Assembly: GCF_019578655.1 (NCBI RefSeq)
Contig: NC_063261.1
Span: forward strand, 10,300,446-10,364,445
DNA: 64,000 bases
From: Ricinus communis
Lineage: Eukaryota > Streptophyta > Magnoliopsida > Malpighiales > Euphorbiaceae
Direction of reading: 5' to 3'
Below, in pieces: positions 8,560 through 20,653 of this stretch (the stretch's first letter is position 1; every line of letters starts with the position of its first letter). A program made the position numbers and the translations under genes. Below the pieces are notes generated by a model. That model worked only from the letters and a program-made list of their open reading frames with translations. It ran no database searches and was not told the origin of the DNA.

Positions 8560-10509
8560 TGTAACACCCGAAATTTTTATATATTTAATAATGAGTTTTT
8601 ATTTAAGTTAATTTTAACTTTATTTTTATTCGGTTTAATTGGAATGATTTAAATACAAATTTTGAATTTTTATGTTAGACAAACAAATGAGTTATTTTCC
8701 ATATCCAATTAGTTTGATTTTTAAGGAGTTAATTAAATAAATTATTTGAGGAATAAATTATATTTCTATTTGGTTATTCAAAATTTTCCCAAATGTATAT
8801 ATATATAAATAAAATTATATATTAGAAAATTATGATAGAAATTGTAAGGGATGTTTTTATAAAATAATTTTGAGAAAATTGGTATTATAATTGATTAGTA
8901 GTATTAAATTTTGAGTTGGAAATTGATTATTTAATTTAATTGTGTGTAGGATTTAATTGGAGGATTATTTTGGAATAAGGATTAAAAGTATAATTTTATT
9001 TTTGTGAGGGTTTAATAGAAATTTGTGAGTTTGGTATTTTCGTAAATAAATATGTCGGTCAGGGGTATTTGTGTAATTGTGTATTTTCAATAATTCGGTT
9101 TTGCCCCAAAATTAATTAGTTAAGGGCTTAATTGAAAGGATAAAGGAAAGTTTAGGGGTTAAATTGAAATTCTGCAGGATGAGATTGTAAGTAATTAAGG
9201 AAGTTGAGGGACCAAATTGTAATAAGGAAAAGTTCGGGGGCCTAATGTCGATATTGAAAGGAATGGGATCAGGGAGAGAGGAAGTAGATCGGGAGAGAGA
9301 GAGAGAGAGGGTGATGGTCGAAGAAGAAGAAGAGGAAGGGTGGCGGCTTTTGTGTCGGCCGAGCAAAGAGCAGCGTCTGGCGGCAATGGAATCGCGAGTA
9401 GGAGCGGGGAGGCCGCTCCTACTGCCGAAGTTGGCGGTACCGAGTCAGTGGCGATCGGCTCCTCTCGACAAGGGCTCTCTTTTAGCGTGGCGCACGGGGT
9501 GGCCGGAGTTGCAAGATCCGGCAAAGTGAAATTTAGAGTGGCGTTTTATTTTCCGTGAGCTCCGTGAGGATAGCATTTTTCGACACGAATTGCATGTTGC
9601 CTTACCCTAGACAATGATATTTATTAAATGTGATGATTGCGTCTTGGGAAATGTGGTTTTCGTAGAACATGCCGCCTGGTGGGTTGCATTAGGACCTCGT
9701 GCGCACCGGTAATGATAATGGATATAAGATTATTATGGATTTGTTTGCCCTGATCGAGCATTACTCTCTGGGCTGAGTTCAGTTGATTGCCGGAGTTAAG
9801 GTCCCTGATCGAGCAACGCTCTCTGGGCGCCGGCTTATTTGGAATTCAAGTGTTCGAGCTGGAGGTAAGGACCCTGATCGAGCTTGCTCTCTGGGCGCCA
9901 GACCTGTTGGATTAAGAGAGCCGAAAGGCAACTAGAATTTGGGGTTAGGGTTCTACTGAGCCACTCGTCCCGTAAAAATAAAAATATATTTTATCTATTT
10001 ATTTATTTGGTATGATTATAATATGAGTTGTATTTACGTGCATGGTTTGATATACTGATTCGAACGATTAATATTTTCTGTGAAGATTGCAATAGTCTCT
10101 AGATTATTTGATTTTAACTCACTCTCGAGACTGACAGTCTCAATTTATTTTTTTTTCAGATGCGTGACTGTTAGTCTTCCCGCGACTCTTATTCAGTAAC
10201 CCGACTCCTTCATCATCGGGTGATGTATTTGATTTGGTATGTAAATTGGTAAATCTTAGATTCTCTGCAGTAGTAATAGTAGATGTATCAGTTGTAAATT
10301 TTATGAGTTTCGGGTCTCGCCTAATTTTTTTGGCAGACCGAAGTATTTATGTAGAATGTAACTATTAAGATAATTTATGGCTTTAATAATATTAATTTGA
10401 GATGAGATTTGATTAAGTTAGTGAGTTTCACGCTTACTACGGGATTCGGTGGCCTTAAGCCTACCCATTCCCTAGTGCCGGTCACGGGTCCACGGGTGGG
10501 GTCGTGACA
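8560..10509 (+). mobile_element. Solo LTR of a Tekay-type chromovirus (1950 bp)
   Basis: The LTR starts TGTAACACCCG and ends GGGGTCGTGACA. It is flanked by a perfect 5-bp target-site duplication, ATAAC (8555-8559 and 10510-10514), inside a satellite monomer, so both ends are genuine. There is no internal region, so this is a solo LTR left by LTR-LTR recombination. It is about 0.9 kb shorter than the 2896-bp relative at 22315-25210; the missing part lies between the GC-rich patch (9240-9560) and the direct subrepeats (three copies, near 9750, 9803 and 9869). The family is assigned because the copy at 15317-25210 retains a chromodomain. Confidence 0.93.
9292..9333 (+). repeat. Purine microsatellites in the LTR
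   Basis: A (GA)n run at about 9292-9309 is followed by a (GAA)n run at about 9320-9333, inside the GC-rich patch of the solo LTR. Equivalent purine runs occur near 23050-23120, 16560-16600, 18050-18080 and 35670-35735, and as (TTC)n on the inverted copy. Confidence 0.8.
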
Positions 10510-13500
10510 ATAACCCTGTAAAAGTAGTGTAATTGCGAGACTGAGAAAACAGCCTCGTAGAAGGGGTAAATTTTCTAATATGAGAAAATAACCCCGTAAG
10601 ACGGGGATTTTTATCAATCGGAGAAAATAACCCCGTAATTTTGGTATATTTGTGAGTATGAGAAATCAACCTCTTAAATAGGTTAATTTTATAATATGAG
10701 AAAATAACACCATAAAGTAGTGTAATTGTGAGTCTGAAAAAATAGCCTCGTAGAAGGGGTAAATTTTTTAATATGAGAAAATAACCCCGTAATACGGAAA
10801 AATTTATCAATCGAAGAAAATAGCCTCGTAATTTTGGTATATTTGTGAATATGAGAAAACAACTCTTTAAATGGGTTAATTTTATAATATGAGAAAAGAA
10901 CCCCGTAAAATGTGTATACTTATGAATATGACAAAATAACCCCGTAAAAGTAGTGTAATTGCAAGTTTGAGAAAACAGCCTCGTAGAATGGGTAAATTTT
11001 TTAATATGAGAAAATAACCCCACAATACAGGGATATTTATCAAACGGAGAAAATAACCCCGTAATTTTGGTATATTTGTGAGTATGAGAAAACAAGCCCT
11101 TAAATGGGTTAATTTTATAATATGAGAAAAGAACCCCGTAAAACATGTATATGAATCTGACAAAATAACCCCGTAAAAGTAGTGTAATTGCGAGCTTGAG
11201 AAAACAGCCTCGTAGAAGTGGTGAATTTTTTAATATGAGAAAACAACCCTCAGAATACGGGATATTTATCAATCCGAAAAATAACCCAGTAAGTTTAGTA
11301 TATTTGTCAGTACGAGAACACAACCCCTTAAATGGGTTTATTTTATAATATGAGAAAATAACCCCGTAAAACATGTATATTTATGAATCTGACAAAATAA
11401 CCCCGTAAAAGTAGTGTAATTGCGAGCTTGAGAAAACAGCCTCGTAGAAGTGGTGAATTTTTTAATATGAGAAAACAACCCCGTAATACGGGGATATTTA
11501 TCAATCCGAAAAATAACCCAGTAAGTTTAGTATATTTGTCAGTACGAGAACACAACCCCTTAAATGGGTTTATTTTATAATATGAGAAAATAACCCCATA
11601 AAAACGTGTGTATTTATAAATTTGAGAAAACAACCCCATAAAAGTAGTGTAATTGCGAGTCTAAGCGAGAAGCCTCGTAGAATGTATAAATTTTTTAATA
11701 TGAGAAAACAACCCCGTAATAAGGGGATATTTATCAATCGGAAAAAATAACCCCGTAATAAGGGGATATTTATGAGTATGAGAAAACAATCCCTTAAATG
11801 GGTTAATTTTATAATATGAGAAACCAACCCCATAAAACATGTATATTTATTTAGCTGACAAAATAAACCCGTAAAAGTAGTATAATTGCGAGTATGAGAA
11901 AACAGCCTCGTAGAAGGGGCAAATTTTTTAATATGAGAAAATAACCTTGTAATACGGGGATATTTATCAATAGGAGAAAATAACCCCCGTAATTTTGGTA
12001 CATTTGTGAGTATGAGAAAACAACCCCTTAAATGGATTAATTTTATAATATTAGAAAATAACCCCATAAAACGTGAATATTTATGAATATGACAAAATAA
12101 CCCCGTAAAAGTAGTGTAATTGCGAGTCTGAGAAAACAACTTCGTAGAAGGGGTAAATATTTTAATATGAGAAAACAACCCCATACTACGGGGATATTTA
12201 TCAATCGGAAAAAATAACCCTGTAATTTTGGTATATTTGTGAGTATGAGAAAAAAACCTCTTAAATGGGTTAATTTTATAATATGAGAAAACAACCCCGT
12301 GAAAGGGGTATATTTATAAATATAAGAAAATAACCCCGTAAAAACGTGTATATTTATGCATTTGAGGATACAAGTCCATAATAGTAGTAATAATTTAATA
12401 TGAGAAAACGACCCATAAAAGTGGTATATTTATCAGTATATGAAAATTACCCTGTATAACTTGTGTATTTATGAATTTGAGAAAACAACCCCGTAAGTGG
12501 GGTATGTTTCTAAATATTAGAGAACAACCCTGTAAAATGGGGATATTTATCAATTGGAGAAAATAACCCCGTAATTTTGGTATATTTATAAGTATGAGAA
12601 AACAACCCCTTAAATGGGTTAATTTTATAATATGAGAAAATAACCCCGTAAATGGGGTATATTTGTAGATATAGAAAATAATCCCATGTAAACGTATATA
12701 TTTATGCATTTGAGGATACAACTCCATAATAGTAGTAATAATTTAATATGAGAAACGACCCCGTAAAAGTGGTATCTTTATTAATATAAGAAAATAACCC
12801 CGTAAAACGTGTAGATCTATGAATATGAGAAAACAACCCCGTGAAAGTAGTATAATTGTGAGCCTGAGAAAACAGCATCGTAGAAATGGTAAATTTTTTA
12901 ATATGAGAAAACAACCCGTAAGAGGGGTATATTTTTAAATATTGGAGAACAACCCCGTAATATGGGGATATTTATCAATCAAAGATAATAACCCCGTAAA
13001 TTTAGTATATTTGTGAGTATGAGAAAACAACCTCTTAAATGGGTTAATTTTGTAATATGAGAAACAACCCCGTAAAAGGGGTATATTTATCGATATAAGA
13101 AAATAACCTCGTAAAACGTGTATATTTATGAATTTGACAAAATAACTTCATAATAGTGGCAATAATTTAATATGAGAAAACTACCTTGTAAAAGTGGTAT
13201 ATTTATCAATATAAGAAAATAACCTCCGTAAAACGTGTATATTTATGAATCTAAGAAAACAACCCCGTAAAAGTAGGGTAATTACGAGTCTGAGAAAACA
13301 ACCTCGTAGACGGAGTAAATGTTTTAATATGAGAAAACAACCGTGGAATAGAGGGATATTTATCAATCGGAGAAAATAACCCCGTAATTTTGGTATATTT
13401 GTAAGTTTGAGAAAACAACCTCTTAAATATGTTAATTTTATAATATGAGAAAACAACCCCGTAAAAGGGGTATATTTGTTAATATAAGAAAATAACCTCG

Positions 13501-15316
13501 TAAAATGTGTATATTTATGAATTTGACAAAACAACCCCATAATAGTGGTACTAATTTAATATGAGAAAACGACCCCGTAAAAGTGGTATATTTATCAATA
13601 TAAGAAAATAACTCCGTAAAACGTGTATGAGAAAACAACCCCGTAAAAGTAGGATAATTGTGAGATTGAGAAAACTGCCTCGTAGAAGGGGTAAATTCTA
13701 TAATATGAAAAAACAACTCCATAATACGAGGATATTTATCAATCGGAGAAAATATCCCCGTAAGTTTAGTGTATTTGTGAGTATGAGAAATCAGCCTCTT
13801 AAATAGGTTAATTTTATAATATGAGAAAATAACACCATAAAAGTAGTGTAATTGTGAGGTTGAAAAAATAGCCTCGTAGAAGGGGTAAATTTTTTAATAT
13901 GAGAAAATAACCCCGTAATACGGGGAAATTTATCAATCGAAGAAAATAGCCTCGTAATTTTGGTATATTTCTGAATATGAGAAAACAACCCTTTAAATAG
14001 GTTAATTTTATAATATGAGAAAAGAACCCCGTAAAATGTGTATATTTATGAATATGACAAAATAACCCCGTAAAAGTAGTGTAATTGCAAGTCTGAGAAA
14101 ACAGCCTCGTAGAAGGGGTAAATTTTTTAATATGAGAAAATAACCCCACAATACAGGGATATTTATCAAACGGAGAAAATAACCCCGTAATTTTGGTATA
14201 TTTGTGAGTATGAGAAAACAAGCCCTTAAATGGGTTAATTTTATAATATGAGAAAAGAACCCCGTAAAATGTGTATATTTATGAATCTGACAAAATAACC
14301 CCGTAAAAGTAGTGTAATTGCGAGCTTGAGAAAACAGCCTCGTAGAAGTGGTGAATTTTTTAATATGAGAAAACAACCCCGTAATACGGGGATATTTATC
14401 AATCCGAAAAATAACCCAGTAAGTTTAGTATATTTGTCAGTACGAGAACACAACCCCTTAAATGGGTTTATTTTATAATATGAGAAAATAACCCCATAAA
14501 AATGTGTGTATTTATAAATTTGAGAAAACAACCCTATAAAAGTAGTGTAATTGCGAGTCTAAGAGAAAATCCTCGTAGAACGTATAAATTTTTTAATATG
14601 AGAAAACAACCCCGTAATAAGGGGATATTTATGAGTATGAGAAAACAACCCCTTAAATGGGTTAATTTTATAATATGAGAAACCAACCCCATAAAACATG
14701 TATATTTATTTAGCTGACAAAATAACCCCGTAAAAGTAGTATAATTACGAGTCTGAGAAAACAACCTCGTAGACGGGGTAAATATTTTAATATGAGAAAA
14801 CAACCGTGGAATAGAGGGATATTTATCAATCGGAGAAAATAACCCCGTAATTTTAGTATATTTGTAAGTATGAGAAAACAACCTCTTAAATATGTTAATT
14901 TTATAATATGAGAAAACAACCCCATAAAAGGAGTATATTTGTTAATATAAGAAAATAACCTCGTAAAATGTGTATATTTATGAATTTGACAAAACAACCC
15001 CATAATAGTGGTAATAATTTAATATGAGAAAATGACCCCGTAAAAGTGGTATATTTATCAATATAAGAAAATAACTCCGTAAAACATGTATGAGAAAACA
15101 ACCCCGTAAAAGTAGGATAATTGTGAGTTTGAGAAAACTGCCTCGTAGAAGGGGTAAATTCTATAATATGAAAAAACAACTCCATAATACGAGGATATTT
15201 ATCAATCGGAGAAAATATCCCCGTAAGTTTGGTGTATTTGTGAGTATGAGAAAACTACGCTTTAAATGGGTTAATTTTATTGTATGAAAAAACAACCCCG
15301 TAAAAGGGTATATTTT
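10510..15316 (+). repeat. Higher-order satellite, block 2
   Basis: About 4.8 kb of 39-bp-type monomers with the A-J order mostly kept. It contains internal duplications. 10650-11100 matches 13780-14240 at an offset near 3.13 kb. 13290-13790 matches 14750-15260 at an offset of about 1.47 kb. A six-monomer block (232 bp) is repeated at 11110-11580. The long minus-strand frame of 300 codons at 10472-11374 is satellite translation, not a gene. The block ends at 15316, where LTR sequence begins abruptly. Confidence 0.93.
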
Positions 15317-15871
15317 CTGGCTTTTCTGGTGAGCTCCGATGGGTAATGGATGATTGGAGGGCATATTCGGACTCCCCTCAGCTCAAGCTTCGCAATGGCA
15401 CCGGTTTCGTGGCGATCGGCCTCCGTTTGCAAATCGATGGCCGAGATCGTCCGTAAATCTCTCCGGATGACCGGGGATCAGATTGGAAGCGGGGATCATC
15501 ATCAGTACGTCGTTTCAAATCCGTTGGTGTGCATCGGTATAAATCCAAGAGTGATCGAAAAGGGGTAAAATGGTAAATTTAAAAAAGGTAAGTTTAGGAC
15601 TTGCCCTGGTCGAGCATTACTCTCTAGGCGCCGGCTTATTTGGAAACCTAAGTGACCAGACTGGAGTTAAGGACCCTGGTCAAGCTTCGCTCTCTGGGCG
15701 CCAGTCTTATTGGAGTAAGAGAGCCGAAAGGCTAAGAGTGTTAGTGATAATTAAGTGTCTGAACTAGATTTAAGGACCCTGGTCGAGCCTCGCTCTCTAG
15801 GCGCCAGTTCTGTTAGAATGAGAGAGAGTCGAGATGTTCAGTGTTGGGAGTAGGGTTCTGCTGAGGTACTC
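15317..15871 (+). mobile_element. Left remnant of the outer 5' LTR
   Basis: It starts abruptly after satellite and matches the 3' LTR from about 23405 onward (GAGCTCCGATGGG...). It lacks about 750 bp relative to the 3' LTR, with a junction at GTTGGTGTGCATCGGTATAA (about 15521-15540), and runs through three subrepeats to GAGGTACTC. The next base begins another LTR start. The same internal deletion occurs in 16905-17350, showing that the latter derives from this segment. Confidence 0.75.
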
Positions 15872-17350
15872 TGTAACACCCGGAATTTTTATATATTTAA
15901 TAATGAGTTTTTATTTAAGTTAATTTTAGCTTCATTATTATTAGGTTTAATTTGAAATGATTTAATGAAAAATTTAATATTAATCAAATAAATGAGTTAT
16001 TTTCTATACCCAATTAGTTTGAAATTTTAAGAAATTATTCAAGTAAATTATTTGAGAAATGATTATATTTTGGTTATTCAAAATTTTCCCAAATGCATAT
16101 TTATATAAGTAAAATTATATATTGAAAAATTTTGGAAGAAATTATAAAGGATGTTTTTATAAAAGAATTTTGGAAAAATTGGTATTATAATTGATTAGTA
16201 GTATTAAATTTTAAGTTGGAAATTGATTATTTAATTTAATTGTGTGTTAGGACTAAATTGGAAATTTATTTTGGAATAAGGATTAAAGGTATAATTTTAT
16301 TTTTATGAGGGTTTAATGGAAATTTGTGAGTTTGGTATTTTTGTAATAAATATGTCGGTCAGGGGTATTTGTGTAATTGTGTATTTTCAGTAATTCTAAT
16401 TTGGCCCAAATTAAATAGTTAAGGGCTTAATTGAAAGGCTAAAAAGAAGTTTAGGGATTAAATTGGAATTCTGCAGGATGAAATTGTAAGTAATTAAGAA
16501 AGTTGAGGCACCAAATTGTAATAAGGAAAAGTTCAGGGGTCAAATGTCGATATTGAAGGGAAAGAAAATCGGGGAAGAAGAGAGGAAGAGAGAGAGAAAA
16601 GTGGGCGTCGGCGTGAAGGAGGAGCCGGGTCCGATCGTCACCGGCGGCGCGCCGATCAGGCGTCGGCCGCGTACGGCTTGGAAGCGCAGCAGTTAGCGCA
16701 AAAGCGGCACGGAGGAGTAATCGCAAGGAGAGAAAGCGATTCCAGCGTCGCCGCTTCCGCGTTGGCGGCCGAGTTGGGTGGCGATCGGGCACGCTCTCGA
16801 CGAGGGCTCTCTTCCGGCAAAGAAGGCGACGCTCGGGGTGGCCGGAGTTGCAAGAACCGGCAAAGTGAAACTTAGAGTGGCAGCGTTTTGGGCTTTTTCC
16901 CGTGAGCTCCGTGAGGATGGATGATCGGAGGATGTATCCCGACTCTCCTCATCTCAAGCTTCGCAATGGCACCGGTTTGGAAGCGGGGATCATCATCGAC
17001 GCTGCTTCAAATCCGTTGGTGTGCATCGGTATAAATCCAAGAGTGATCGAAAGGGGTAAAATGGTAAATTTAAAAAGGTAAGTTTAGGACTTGCCCTGGT
17101 CGAGCATTACTCTCAGGGCACGGCTTATTTGGAAACCTAAGTGACAGACTGAGTTAAGGACCCTGGTCAAGCTTCGCCTCCAAGCCACCTTATTGGAGTA
17201 AGAGAGCCGAAAGGCTAAGAGTGTTAGTGATAATTAAGTGTCCGAACTAGATTTAAGGACCCTGGTCGAGCCTCGCTCTCTGTGCCGATTCTCAAGTAGA
17301 ATGAGAGAGTCGAGATGTTCAGTGTTGGGAGTAGGGTTCACGAGGTACTC
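15872..17350 (+). repeat. Tandem-duplicated LTR segment (1479 bp)
   Basis: It begins with a full LTR start TGTAACACCCGG. It matches 17351-18130 almost base for base, then passes at the GAGCTCCG region (about 16905) into a copy of 15330-15871, ending again in GAGGTACTC. That is the product expected from unequal crossing-over between the nested LTR and its host LTR at their shared middle. Small indels in 17100-17350 relative to 15600-15871 may be real or consensus errors. Confidence 0.75.
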
Positions 17351-20112
17351 ATAATACCCGGAATTTTTATATATTTAATAATGAGTTTTTATTTAAGTTA
17401 ATTTTAGCTTCATTCTTATTAGGTTTAATTTGAAATGATTTAATGAAAAATTTAATATTAATCAAATAAATGAGCTATTTTCTATACCCAATTAGTTTGA
17501 AATTTTAAGAAATTATTCAAGTAAATTATTTGAGAAATGATTATATTTTGGTTATTCAAAATTTTCCCAAATGCATATTTATATAAGTAAAATTATATAT
17601 TGAAAAATTTTGGAAGAAATTATAAAGGATGTTTTTATAAAAGAATTTTGGGAAAATTGGTATTATAATTGATTAGTAGTATTAAATTTTAAGTTGGAAA
17701 TTGATTATTTAATTTAATTGTGTGTTAGGACTAAATTGGAAATTTATTTTGGAATAAGGATTAAAGGTATAATTTTATTTTTATGAGGGTTTAATGGAAA
17801 TTTGTGAGTTTGGTATTTTTGTAATAAATATGTCGGTCAGGGGTATTTGTGTAATTGTGTATTTTCAGTAATTCTAATTTGGCCCAAATTAAATAGTTAA
17901 GGGCTTAATTGAAAGGCTAAAAAAAAGTTTAGGGATTAAATTAGAATTCTGCAGGATGAAATTGTAAGTAATTAAGAAAGTTGAGGCACCAAATTGTAAT
18001 AAGGAAAAGTTCAGGGGTCAAATGTCGATATTGAAGGGAAAGAAAATCGGGGAAGAAGAGAGGAAGAGAGAGAGAAAAAGTGGGCGTCGTGCGTGAAGAA
18101 GGAGGAGCCGGGTGTCGATCGTCACCGGCATACGTACGAAGGATGGATGATCGGAGGATGTATCCCGACTCTTCTCATCTCAATCTTCGCAATGGCACCG
18201 GCCAGGCGATCGCCCGCTTGCAAATCGACGGCCGTGATCGTCTGCAAATTTCTCCGGATGATCGGGTGTCGATCGAAAATCGGAGCGGATCGCCACGCTG
18301 GCCGTCAGGAGTCCGATGGTGTGTCCAGATCGTCGATCGGACTCCCGGTACGGAGGCGAGTCGACCGAGCGTCTCAGTAATTTTCTCTGGCCGTTGATCT
18401 TGGAAATCCTTTGATTTTAAAATTGTGTCTATTGGGTTATATTGATTATTTGATGATATTTGTGAGTCAAAAATAATTGTCTGTCAGTTTGCTTGCCTCG
18501 TATTTTGTGCTATATGGCGGAGTCGGGAAATAGTGAAGTTTGGGGACCCGACTCCCGTTGTTTAAATTGTTGGATATTTGAAGTGTTCTTCTGGCAGGTC
18601 CTGGACCCGTTTTTACGGGGGGTAATGTTCGTGTTGTAGGGGAGGTTCTCACGGATTTTCGGTGAGAATTCTCCCGAGTCGAGATTCTTAGACAACCCTG
18701 TGAGTCTAGACCTAGGATTAATGATCGATTGTTTCAGCTGTTTTGATAAATTGTTTTCCGTGATTAGATGATCTGTTCGCTCGCCTCGGCCCAACCGAGG
18801 CACCGGAGCAGAGCTAGGAGGTCGCCCAATTCTGTGAGTTAAAGTCATTTAATCATTCGCGCTATTGCTAAGTTTGATTTTAATATGCTATTTTGAAAGT
18901 TCATGCTTAATATGGTTATTAGTATCGCAACGTAAATAATTTCACTGGATTATTCATTATTAAAGGTAATATAAGTATTATTATAGTAATGTTATGATAA
19001 TACCATATATAATCAGTTTTCCATATGAGTTGCCTGATGTCTTACTCTTAATTGTTAATTGTTATTTTGATATGGTTGAATGATTTCATTATACAATGAT
19101 ATTTATTATATGTGATGATTTCGATTTGGGGATGTGGCTTTCAGAGAACATGCCTTTGATGGGTTACATCGGGACCGCGGCGCACTTAGGTAATGATCAT
19201 GGACATGTAATCAGATTTTTATGGGTTTGCCCTGGTCGAGCATGGCTCTCTGGGATGATTTGTGTAAATTGCCGGAGGTAAGGTCCCTGGTCGAGCATTG
19301 CTCTCGGGGCGCCAGTCTTATTGGATTAAGAGAGCTGAATGTCTACTAGATTTCTTATTTGGATACTTAAGTGACCGGAGGTAAGATCCCTGGTCGAGCA
19401 TTGCTCTCGGGCAATCTTATTGGATTAAGAGAGCCAAAATGGCTGTTAGAATTTAGGGTTAGGGTTCTACTGAGCCACTCGTCCCGTAAAAGTAAAAATA
19501 TATTTTTATTTATTCATTTATTTATTTATTATGGTATGATTATAATATGGATTGTATTTACGTGCATGGTTGACATATTGATTCGAATGATCAATATTTT
19601 CTGTGAAGAAAGTAATAGGGTATGATTATAGTATGATTGGTATTTATGTGCATGGTTTGATATACTGATTTGAACAATCTATGTTTTCTGAGAAGAATGC
19701 AATAGTTCCCAGATTATTTGATTTTAACTCACTCTAGACCGATAGCCTCATTTGTAATTGCTTGATTCGTGGATCGTAGTCCTCTCGTGACTCTTATTCA
19801 GTAACCCGACTCCTTCATCATCGGGTGATGTATTTGATTTGGTATGTAAATTGGTAAATCTTAGATTCTCCGTAGTAGTAATAGTAGATGTATCAGTTGT
19901 AAATTTTCTGAGTTTCAGGTCTCGCCTAGTTTTTCTGGCAGACCGAAGTATTTATGTAGAATGTAGCTGTTAAGATAAATTGTGGCTTTAATAATATTAA
20001 TTTGAGATGAGATTTGTTTAAGTCAGTGAGTGTCAGGCTTACTACGGGTTTCGGTGGCCTTACGCCTACCCATTCCCTAGTGCCGGTCACGGGCCCACGG
20101 GTGGGGTCGTGA
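17351..20112 (+). mobile_element. Nested LTR inside the outer 5' LTR (about 2.76 kb)
   Basis: It starts ATAATACCCGG (decayed from TGTAACACCC) and ends GTGGGGTCGTGA, lacking the final CA. On its right the host LTR resumes at GTCCCGTAGTGTG, which in the uninterrupted 3' LTR follows GAGGTACTCC (24681-24690). The insertion is therefore into the host LTR, with a deletion of about eight bases at the right junction that removed the TSD. It contains the GC-rich patch (18050-18400), the GGCGGAGTCGGG block (about 18515) and three subrepeats (19228-19420). Confidence 0.75.
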
Positions 20113-20631
20113 GTCCCGTAGTGTGTCAAAATTATTTTATATAAGCATGACATGACACGTTTATTTTTGCATGAATTATTTTTTATTTCAAATTGAATAA
20201 ATGTGTTATGGAAGTGTTGTAAATGCTTTTGGATATATGATTTTAACTCACTCTCGAGACTGACAGTTTCAATTTTATTGTTTTCCAGATCCGTGATTGT
20301 TAGTCTTCCCGCGGCTCTTATCTAGCAACCCGACTCCTTCATCATCGGGTGATGTAATTGATTTGGTATGTTAAATTGTAAAATCTTAGATTCTCCGCAG
20401 TAAAAGTTATAGATTTATTAGTTGTAATTTTATATAGTCTCAGGTCTCGCTTAATTCTTCTGGCAGACCGAATTAAATATGTAGAATTTAATGGTTAAAA
20501 AATTGTGACATCAGTAATATGAGATGAGATTTAATTAAGTTAATGAGTGTCAGGCTTACTACGGGATTCGGTAGCCATACGCCTACCCATTCCCTAGTGC
20601 CGGTCACGAGCCAACAGATCAAGTCGTGACA
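20113..20631 (+). mobile_element. Right end of the outer 5' LTR
   Basis: It is homologous to 24692-25210 of the 3' LTR with scattered substitutions, many of them C-to-T or G-to-A. It ends AAGTCGTGACA directly before the primer-binding site, which fixes it as the 5' LTR of this element. Confidence 0.85.
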
Positions 20632-20635
20632 AAGT

Positions 20636-20653
20636 TGCTATCAGAGCTTAGGT
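20636..20653 (+). other. tRNA-Met-type primer-binding site
   Basis: TGCTATCAGAGCTTAGGT lies four bases after the LTR end. It differs by one base from the TGGTATCAGAGC primer site used with initiator tRNA-Met by many plant LTR retrotransposons. Confidence 0.85.

Noticed and set aside
10472..11374. 300-codon minus-strand frame resembling a repetitive hydrophobic protein
   Set aside because: It is made only of 39-bp satellite monomers, overlaps open frames in other phases and ends wherever a monomer has an indel. There is no start context, promoter or conservation beyond the repeat.
18080..18397. Arg-rich 105-codon ORF in the GC-rich LTR patch
   Set aside because: The patch exists in every LTR copy with frame-breaking indels, so there is no conserved protein.
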